Positions 55,980 through 64,000 of a stretch of DNA of 64,000 nt are shown one piece after another. Position numbers and translations under genes: made by a program. Source of the DNA: Moringa oleifera (Eukaryota > Streptophyta > Magnoliopsida > Brassicales > Moringaceae). The notes under the pieces were generated by a model. It was not told where the DNA came from. It was given only the letters and a program-made list of their open reading frames with translations, and searched no databases. The DNA is taken from positions 6,674,501 to 6,738,500 of the forward strand of contig JAJFZO010000896.1 of assembly GCA_021397835.1 (NCBI GenBank). Reading direction: 5' to 3'. Within the stretch, counting starts at the first letter, position 1; every line of letters starts with the position of its first letter.

Positions 55980-56560
55980 AAATCTGGGTGTAGTTTTACT
56001 TCCATCTGGGTTCCAAATCTGTGCATGGTTTTACTTTCATCAAGGTTTCAGATCTCTTTTTGGGTTCTAAATGTGTGTTAAGGTCCTAGATTTGTGTTGA
56101 GGCCCTAGATCTGTGCTGGGGGTTCCAGATTTGGGTGAAGGATTATAGATCTGGGTTGAAGATTCTATATCTGTGCTGGGGGTTTCAAATGTAGGTGCAA
56201 GATTTTAGATTTGGGCTACGAATTCTAGATCTATGCTAGGGATTCCAGATCTAGGTCCTAGTTTCTACTCCATCAATATTTCAGATCTAGGCATGGTTCT
56301 ACTTCTATCGAGGTTTCACATCTAGGTTGGGGATTTCAAATTTATGTTAGGGGTTCTAGATCTGTGCTAAGGGTTCTAAATTTAGACGCAAGGTTCTACT
56401 TCCATTAAGGTTTCAGATCTGGATATGGTTCTACTTCCATCGAGGTTCCAGATCTAGCAAATCAAAATCTAGGCCTTGACTGATTGCAACAAAGGAAGAT
56501 GTGGTTCTACCTCCATTCGGGTTCTAGATCTAGCTAATCAAAATCCCCTTTTAATTTTAG
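55980..56560. repeat. AGATCT-rich degenerate minisatellite inside the CACTA element
   Basis: Many variants of (T/C)AGATCT(G/A)(G/T)G(T/C)..., alternating with GG(G/T)TTC(T/C)A and GGTTCTACTTCCAT.GAGG, spaced about 20-45 bp. The sequence is composed almost wholly of these pieces. Confidence 0.7.
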
Positions 56561-57339
56561 TAAGGTTAGTCTTTTCTCTTATATTCATAATTTTGTGTTA
56601 TTTTTTACAATGGACATTACGGTGGTTGACTTTAGAACCCTAACTGATAAGGTAAAGATTAATGTTTATTAAACTATATGTATGCTAGATTTTGCTTAAT
56701 AAATGTTAGTTTTATAGAAATACAAATACAAATTTTTAGAGTTTGTTTAGGTAGAAAATTAGCTGATTGAAACCTTGATGGATTTTTTGAGATAAGTAAA
56801 AATTATGGTTGTTCTGTTTATTGCTTTTAGTTTCTTTCTTTTGAAGGCTATATTTGTATGCTGTGTTTGCTGAATGACATTAAAGCATATTACTCTGTAT
56901 GAAACCTATTTTTATAAAGGAAGAAATCATGCTTGGGTGGGTTAATGGTTAAAATACATGACACAAAACAATCTTTTATTTACTTATTCTCAATATGTTC
57001 TTAAAATATACAAGCAAAGGAGATAGACCATTTTGAAGGGATGAAAAGGGTGTCTAAATCTACTTGAAAACTAATGTGAGTTTTCTCTAAAACTCCTAAA
57101 AAAGATATGCACAACTATAAATCATAATCATACAGTAATCAAATTTGGTTAGTGAGTGAAAGAAAACTCGCAGATATGGATGTTTGGATGATATCTCTAC
57201 TATATGATTCATATTGCAAGTAGATTAGCGCAACCATGTGACAAAAGAGTAATGGCCTTCCCGTATAACGTCATGTAAGCATGAACTTAATTTTTTTAAT
57301 TGCACTAGGTATATAACTAATAATTTAATTTGCTTAATA

Positions 57340-57960
57340 ATTTGGGCATCATTGGATGTTGGTGATTGTTGAGCCATGAGCGTTCACATTCACGGTTTTT
57401 GATCCTCTAGGGCATAGTTCTCGCTCTGAGTTACACATACTCATGTCCATGTAAGTTCAATTATTTTGTACTTATATTAGTATATGTAATTATAGTTTCA
57501 AGATTAGTAATCTTCTTCATTTTTTTTTCTGGCTCTTTTAAAATGTTTTTCGCAATAGATATGCCATCCATTAGCCGATGGAATTACCAAAGTGTTGTTG
57601 CTAAGGTATGTATATTACGGACTATATGTGATATTAAATTTTATTATTTTTAGTCAAAAATGTAACATCTAAATTATGCTAATGTAGTGTCCACATCAAT
57701 CTTTTAACCATGAGTATGGATACTATGTGATGAAGTACATAAGGGATATCATTAACAGACATAACAACAATGCATCATTCTCGAAAATAGTAAGTTTTCA
57801 AATAATTATTTGTGTATAATATTATAATTACAGTTGTACTAACTTTTATATTTTTCATATACACAACTAATGGATATGGATACTTACAGTCAGTTTGATC
57901 TTGATGATGTCAGACAAGAGTTTGGACAATATATATGAAGCATTATGTTAGGTTTTAAGT
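57340..57960 (+). pseudogene. Ulp1-like (C48) cysteine protease relic
   Basis: On the + strand: HHWMLVIVEP, stop, AFTFTVFDPLGHSS (57347 onward) gives the HW-x-LVI and FDPL segments around the catalytic His and Asp of Ulp1-type proteases. After an intron-like gap, CPHQSFNHEYGYYVMKYI (from about 57690) aligns with the C-P-x-Q-...-(E/D)CGYYVM-(R/K)(F/Y)(M/I) segment, but the catalytic Cys is Tyr (TAT for TGT). Then MDTYSQFDLDDVRQEFGQYI. Ulp1-like genes are often carried by plant CACTA and Mutator elements. The stop and the lost Cys make this copy dead. Confidence 0.7.
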
Positions 57961-59351
57961 AAAAATGTAAGATTTATATTTCAAATTTTGGAATATGTTA
58001 TGTAATTGTTAGACTATTTACCTTTCAGTTTGTATTGTAAAAGTAGCTTAATTTATAAATTAATTTTCTTTCATGTGTTTCTTACATAGCTGGATGTTTC
58101 AATGGATGAGAATTATGATTCATTATAGTTTCAAAATGGTAATAAATATGTGTTATGTTGAAGTGTATTATGATGAAAGAAGTGACTATGAATGTGTGCT
58201 AGATTAGATTAAAATATAATGTGAATAGATGAAGTGATAGTGGTATTACATTATATTGAGGTATACTAGATTGCTTTAGAGAGTATTATTATAAAAAAAA
58301 GTGATAGTGGTGCATTTGATTATATTGAAGTGTGTTAATACTATTGAAGTACTTTTTTATTAAAAAAGTGGTGGTGATGTGTTACATTTTATTGAAGTGC
58401 GGTAGTAGTATTGAAATAATTGTCATGATATATACTGTCATATAATTTTTTGTTAAGAAAGTTTGAGATGTTACATTGAAGTGTATTGATGTCTATTGAT
58501 AGAAGATTTAATATGAAGAAGAATTAGTATCTTGGATGTATTAATAAAAAGTGTAGCATGAAAAAATTTGTGATGGTTTGTTTTCTTTATTGTGTGCAAC
58601 ATTTTTTGGATATTTTAAAATTTTGATTTTGACTAAAGAGGAAAATGTGAATTCATATGCAAAAAAAATTGATTTTGAAAAAATATAGTAATCAAATAAT
58701 AATTAAAATCTGAGTTATAATTACAAATCAAGATTATTAAAAAAAATAAATAATGATTCAAATTCGAATTATTAAACGTTAAAAATGAAAAATTAAATAA
58801 TAATTCAAATTTTTAAATATTTATCATTTCAAATTTTGATATTTTATATATTTTTGATTTTTTAAAATAAATAAATAAAAATTAATTACACTTTGTCCAT
58901 ATTTCAAACAAAACTGTGGATAAATATTTATAAAATAATTTAAAAATTTTTAATTAAAAATATTTTTTAATTAAAAAATAGTTCACAATTATAAAACTAT
59001 GAACAAAATAAAAAAAATAACTATGAATTAAGGTTTATTTTATTCAAAATTCTAGAACTGTGAATAAAACCTTTAATGAACTATGAACTAAAATGATTTT
59101 ATTCACAGTTAAGCAATTGTGAATAAAAATTTTAATGAACTATGTACTATTTTTACTTTTATTCATAGTTTAAGAACTGTAAATAAAAGTTTTAATAAAC
59201 TGTGAATTATTACCATCACTGTTATTCATAGTTCAAAAATTGTGAACTATTTTAATTGACTTTTGTTCACAATGTTATATTCCACAGTTTTAGAATTGTG
59301 AGCAAAAGCCATTTAAACCAGTGAATAAAAGACTATTTTGTTATAGTGAAC

Positions 59352-60430
59352 TTAGAATTTTAATCTTACTTGTAAATCTCTTAACTTAAATATTCAATGA
59401 ATATTTTAGAGAATGCATGAGAATAAAATATATTCATCAAAAGGAAATATAGACTTTAAAGAGTTTTTCTAACACTTCATGACTCCTTAAACTTAAAAGA
59501 ATGCATATTTTGAATCTTAGAAAGTCGGGACACAAGTAGCATACACAAAGGACCAAAATTAGTTGTTATTGCAATTTTGCCTTACTAGAAAATGGTGATG
59601 CCTCGTTAAGTAGTGGTTGGCACGATAGCACCTTGGATAAGGTGCAGTACCATCGTGCCGAGGGATTTGCAGAGTTGCTCTCATGAGAAGCACAATGGCA
59701 CCTCGTTAAGCAATAACTAGCGTCGTACTAGTATTAAGCCGTAGTACCTTCGCGATAATAAGATAAAATTTAAAAATTATGTGTCTAATGGCTTTAAATT
59801 GTGGTACTACCTTGGAATGGGTGGTACCACCATGTTGAAAGCATATGTGACTTAAAACTTTCTTTTTTTGTGTCCAATGGATTTATTTTTAAAAAGAAGG
59901 TATAAAAAAAGGTTTCAAAAATCGTTCTCTATAACCTTTATGCATTTGGAAAGGCTAAGCATTCACTTTTTCTCTAAAGCTTTCATCTTTACTCATCCTT
60001 AAGTTCATGTCATCTATTAAGTATAAAAGTTTGAGTGATCTAAATCTTTAATTATTTAAATATTTACTCTTTAAGATACTTTTCCTTAGTTGTAGTGAGA
60101 GGAGTCACCATTTCCAAAGAAGTTTGGTTAGGGGAAGCTAAGGTTTGGTTTGCGAAAGCTAGTAGAGATCCTCAAACAAGTTGCTTAGAGGCGTAGACGT
60201 AAGTCGGGAGAGCTGAACCATGTAAAATCTTCTTTTTGCTCTCTCCAACCCTTCCATGTAAAATCTTGTATTTTGTAAGAATTCTATGAAGCACAAACAT
60301 TTAAGCATGTCTTACATTTTCTCGACCTAGTAAATCTTGATGAACCATCTCTTGGCTGTGAGATCCGGATGGTGCCAAATCTTGATGAACCATTCTCAAA
60401 CAGAACATATAACTTGCAAAAATCTTCTTA
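59352..60430. other. Intergenic DNA with unclassified repeats
   Basis: Positions 59590-59870 contain short recurring pieces (CCTCGTTAAG twice, GGCACGATAGCACC / TACCATCGTGCC, GTGGTACTACC / GGTGGTACCACC), suggestive of an unclassified repeat or LTR piece. No gene is visible. Confidence 0.45.
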
Positions 60431-62862
60431 AGCAACTTCCCATTTTCATTAAAAGAAAAATTAGGTATCTGTACTCCTTTACGTATAGATGGTTGTAAGA
60501 TGGTTCTGCCTCAAGACCTTGAACATTTACCTCAAGTGCTCCACATGCTCTTCTAAGTAAGCCTATAAATTACAATGCCATCAAGATATATTACCATGAA
60601 TCGATCGAGATAGGATTGGAATATCAAAGTAAAAAAGGTCGCAATTGCAGTTGTTAAATTAAAAGGCATAACAAGAGACTCATAAGTAACGTACCTCATG
60701 ACATAGGTAGTCTTTGGTTTGTCCCTTTATGTGATTCGAACTTGATAATGCCTTGACATGAGATCAAGTTTGATAAAGTACCTTGCATGACCCGATTGAT
60801 CAAACAAAGTTGGCAATTAGTGGGATTGGATAGTTATTCTTCACTATTACCTTATTTAGAGCTTGATAATTGATGCACATGCGAAAAAACCATCTTTCTT
60901 TATCAAGAAAAACATCAAGGCACCTAATAAGGCCTTAGAAGGCTTAATGGTCCTTGCCTCTAATAACTTCTTCAGCTACTTGTGAAGTTCCTCCAATTTT
61001 GGTGAAGCCATGTGATAAAGGCCCTTAATTGGTGGCTTAAATGATAGCTATTTGGGCAACGCATTTGGCATCATATCTTTAAGCTTAGTTAACACCTTTT
61101 GTACTTTGACAGGCATCTCCTCATGTGAGGGGCAGTTCCTCATCATCAGACTCCTGGAGAATAATTTTCGAGTAGCTCCCTTCTTCCTTCCTTAACCTTA
61201 TCTTAAATTGTAAAGTAGAAAGAGTTTTAAAATTAACTTTTGGTATATGTTACCATGGGTACATACATGCTTTATCCCTATCCATGATGCACATAAAGTT
61301 AGCAAACGGCAAAAGAAATCCTTGACTTGGTCCAGGAACTCCATCCTAGGGACCATGGAAAAATCATTCATCATTACCATAGAGTAATCCATCTGACCTA
61401 ATTAGTCGAGCATACTAGTTCTTACCCCATAAGCCAAACCTCGAATGATTTTTGCTTTTGAGTTGATTACCTTGAGGAAACCCCCTCTTCTAATAGGCTT
61501 AAGATTAATCCATTGGGCCTTTTCGATGGAAAAAAATTTATGTGACACATCTATGTCTACTAACTCCCAGGTGTGCACCCCATGGATGGTGACATTCATA
61601 TTAGGCCCTTTGTTGTGGCTTGAGAGAGGATTTTAATGCATTAATGAGTTAAAGTGACCCTACTTGAGCCCTTTCATCCTGAGTCCCTTTATCTTCTCTT
61701 GGAACTTTATAAATAGTGTAACAAGGTGCATCCTCTTTGCATACACCCTAACCCAATGAGGACCTTCACTAACAAAGTAACTAAGTCTTCTCATCGAATT
61801 AGGCCCTGAACATACTAGTGAAACCTTCTTTATGGATTTTTTTAGGCTGGGCCTCACCTTGATTTCTCCATCCCCTATTACACCATCGATTACCTCTTTG
61901 GGCTTAATAGTATCTCTTTGGCTAAAACAATCTGCTGCTATTACTAAGGCCAAATCTAAAGCACTACTCCTACCTAACTCCACTTGAACCAACATCTCAA
62001 GTTCATTTCAAAAGAAAAAGTGTGCTTCATCATTTACAAGATTGGGGACCTTATCAACATATTGAATTCATTTACATAATCTTGTATAGTACCTGAGTGC
62101 TTGAGTCAACGAACTTTTCCCCATGCTTCCAGAATGGCATTTTCGAGAAAGAAATGCTTTTTTAACTCTATCTAAGAATCAACAAAAGAGCTTAAAGCAC
62201 AGATACCTTTTTTGATGTCATTGGACTTTCTCATCCTCTATAGCATGGCAACACCTATGAGATAAAGGGTTACTTAGCGAATTTCGGCTTTCTCTCCTCA
62301 TTGATCTCCATGGCCTCAATGTATTGCTCCAATCTCTATAAGAAGTACTTCTCCACCTCTCGAGCACTCCTTCTGCCAAAAAAAAAAAATGATCTATTGC
62401 TTAGCCACGTTAACCCTCTGCGGCAGTCACGCTAGCTCAATCTTTTATGGACCTCCATTAGCTAAGAGAGGACCCCATCAAGTTATTTATGGAAATCATC
62501 TTGTAGCCAATGGATTTCTCTCATAAAGAGACTTTGAATGGCCCAAATCTCCCCTCTTAAATCAACCCCACTCTAGATCTCAGCATCCTTAGTCTCAAAG
62601 TCTCTACCCTAAGGCCTATGTCAACTAGCTAGGCTTCTTACTCACCTATGTGGGTTTTCTGCTTGCTCAAATGTGAACTAAACTCATAATCATGTCTTTA
62701 GAAGAAGACTTAACCCTGGGTTTCTTAGCATTCGAGTTCCTTTGCTCCTTTAGTCCATGATCGAGTTGGTTCTCAGCATCATTTTTCTCTTCATCATTCT
62801 TGTTGCTGCCATTGCTTCCCATTAGTTTGAGTACCCCACAGAACCAAGCTTTGATAGCACTC
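60430..62862 (-). pseudogene. Ty3/gypsy retrotransposon fragment (gag-protease-RT)
   Basis: On the - strand, in order from high to low coordinates: a possible primer-binding site TGCTATCAAAGC (62849-62860 region; cf. TGGTATCAGAGC, the initiator-Met complement); gag pieces such as EKYFLQRLEQYIEAMEI and GTIQDYVNEFN (about 62060-62360); a protease-like segment with MMNDFSMVPRMEFLDQ (61320-61385); RT pieces RMCINYQALNKVIVKNNYPI (about 60830-60890) and YLDRFMVIYLDGIVIY (about 60565-60610). Many stops and shifts break it. The RT active-site YxDD reads YLDG. RNase H and integrase are absent; the fragment fades near 60430. Open pieces at 61198-61392, 61402-61599, 61660-61995 and 62667-62867 are parts of it, not separate genes. 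Confidence 0.8.
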
Positions 62863-63701
62863 ATCATGATCCAAACTCCACAAAATTGAACCGCCTAGCA
62901 CCTAAAGAAATCCCTCTCCTTAAGTCAACCTATAAACTCATTCAAGCAATGCTTAAGCAAGTTATAGAGAGAGAGAAGCTCTTGGAGAAATGAATTCTTA
63001 TTTACCCCAAAGATGGATGCTTTACAACTAAAATCTCCTCCCTATTGATGATTGAAAGGGTGACCAACAAATGATCTAGATCTATACAGTTGGCATCAAT
63101 CTAATGATATGATAAGATGGCTCATTGATATCCTTGATATCTTTAGGATATTAGATGAGATCTCTCATATATTATAAAAATTGTATGTTCCTATTACAAG
63201 AAAACTATATATTTTTATAAAGGAAAAAGTATCTCTCTGATAAGAGGAAAATAATCTACGTACTTTTATAGATCTGTACTCTTTATTACAATTGACCTTC
63301 ATGGATCCCATTAATACAAGTCACTCGAGATAAAATCTTCAAGTGGATGAAGTTGGACAGGCCGAAGCTAGCTAATTCAATGAGATACATGAATGTTTAT
63401 TTCCTTATATAGCAACATATATGTTCACAAAAAAACTATTGAAACTAGTAGTTAATTTTGCATTACTAATGAATCTGACTATCTGTTTTGCCTTCATTAC
63501 AGAAAGAATGAATAACCTTGACGAAGTAATGTGTACAATCAACCATCATTAATTGTCTAAGCATTTAAACTACAGAAAATATTGTCAAGTTTATTAATCT
63601 TCATACAGAAAAATAATTGACTACATCTTTTTCTAAGCAAAACCACATAGGGAGTACTAGTCTTTATTAGAGAATAAATATTCTCTTCAACAATAGGTAA
63701 A
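62863..63701. other. Possible LTR remnant and 3' flank of the right-edge gene
   Basis: The part next to the putative primer-binding site (62863 to about 63230) is where the 5' LTR of the - strand gypsy fragment should be, but no second LTR was found for comparison. Positions 63480-63701 are the 3' flank of the gene running off the right edge. Confidence 0.4.
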
Positions 63702-64000
63702 TTAGGCAAGGAAATGAGCATCGTCCACGGCGAACCCGCTTGCAATATTCTCCATGCTCGTCGACTGGCTGCTGCTACACCAAAAAGAATCATCGGTAGT
63801 AACATTGTCATACAAGAACATTAATTGCTGGTCCAGGTCTGATAGCTGGTGCTGCTCCTCATGGTACCAGGGTTGTTCTTGGTCCTGCAGCTGAGACTCT
63901 GCATGGTACTGGTTGCTGCCGTAAGCTGCAATCAGAGAACTGTCACTGCAATGCTTCTGCTCAAAGCTCAAGTTGACTGGGCCTTTCAGGGTCCCAAATG
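63702..64000 (-). CDS. C-terminal part of an unrecognised protein (cut by window edge)
   Basis: An open - strand frame enters from beyond 64000 and stops at 63702-63704 (TAA), giving about 98 residues with no upstream boundary in the window. It reads ...FGTLKGPVNLSFEQKH..., is rich in Gln, Ser and Asp/Glu (DQEQPWYHEEQHQLSDLDQQ) and ends VDDAHFLA. Low hydrophobicity and the Gln/Ser/acidic bias are typical of the C-terminal activation region of plant transcription factors, but I do not recognise the family. Good codon balance and absence of stops contrast with the decayed repeats next to it, so I judge it a real exon. The true start lies outside the window. Confidence 0.6.
   Translation of the reverse strand, partial: FGTLKGPVNLSFEQKHCSDSSLIAAYGSNQYHAESQLQDQEQPWYHEEQHQLSDLDQQLMFLYDNVTTDDSFWCSSSQSTSMENIASGFAVDDAHFLA

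Larger units (their letters stand above)
55353..59348 (+). mobile_element. CACTA element with 3-bp target duplication AAC, carrying a Ulp1-like relic
   Basis: The left end is CACTGCAACAAAAATAAT; the inverse of the right end is CACTATAACAAAATAGTC. AAC flanks both sides (55350-55352, 59349-59351), matching the 3-bp target duplication of CACTA elements. Dense subterminal repeats TTCACAGTT / AACTGTGAATAAAA in both orientations fill 55375-55660 and 58900-59340, the usual transposase-binding arrays. The total is 3996 bp. The interior has an AGATCT-rich minisatellite and a decayed Ulp1-like protease, but no TNP2-type transposase, so the element is non-autonomous. Confidence 0.88.

Noticed and set aside
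61660..61995. 111-residue - strand frame as a separate gene
   Set aside because: It lies in order between gag and protease pieces of the gypsy fragment and is best explained as part of it.

Overview
This is a nuclear segment from a eudicot plant. The genes have GT-AG introns, the intergenic DNA is very AT-rich, and a eukaryotic tRNA gene and plant-type transposons (CACTA, hAT, Mutator-like MITEs, Ty3/gypsy, LINE) are present. The species cannot be named from the sequence. From memory of Arabidopsis, the order SIEL/INTS7 - QRT3 - QRT3-like - (ATL RING, CCT) - RRM protein matches the block At4g20060-At4g20050-At4g20040-At4g20030, with an ATL RING gene and a phosphocholine cytidylyltransferase gene lying between the last two.

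The left 40.5 kb is gene-bearing. On the + strand: a seven-exon Integrator subunit 7 / SIEL gene (3694-9507), QRT3 (13578-15590), a QRT3 paralogue (20166-22284) and an intronless ATL-type RING-H2 gene (26311-26814). On the - strand: tRNA-Leu(CAA) (9740-9823), an eight-exon phosphocholine cytidylyltransferase gene (27865-32774) and a four-exon RRM protein with a 4.3-kb first intron (35576-40501). I rebuilt the exon chains by hand; all junctions keep frame and rebuild conserved motifs. Two nearly identical 542-543 bp Mutator-like MITEs with 9-bp target duplications flank QRT3 in direct orientation. Another foldback element sits inside the first intron of the RRM gene.

The right 23 kb (40.7-63.7 kb) is a transposon graveyard. 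It holds a degraded hAT transposase (- strand), a Ptta/En/Spm (CACTA) transposase remnant (+), a 4.3-kb CACTA-ended long inverted repeat lying between two degenerate minisatellites, a 4.0-kb CACTA element with an AAC target duplication that carries a dead Ulp1-like protease, and a Ty3/gypsy gag-protease-RT fragment (-). The window ends in the C-terminal exon of an unrecognised protein on the - strand.

The genes do not form an operon-like unit. QRT3 and its paralogue are tandem duplicates of a pectin-active beta-helix family. The remaining genes act in snRNA 3'-end processing, phosphatidylcholine synthesis, ubiquitination and RNA binding. I found no clearly new biological system. The most unusual structures are the long CACTA foldback, the Ulp1-carrying CACTA element with its internal AGATCT-rich minisatellite, and the GC-AG intron in the cytidylyltransferase gene.
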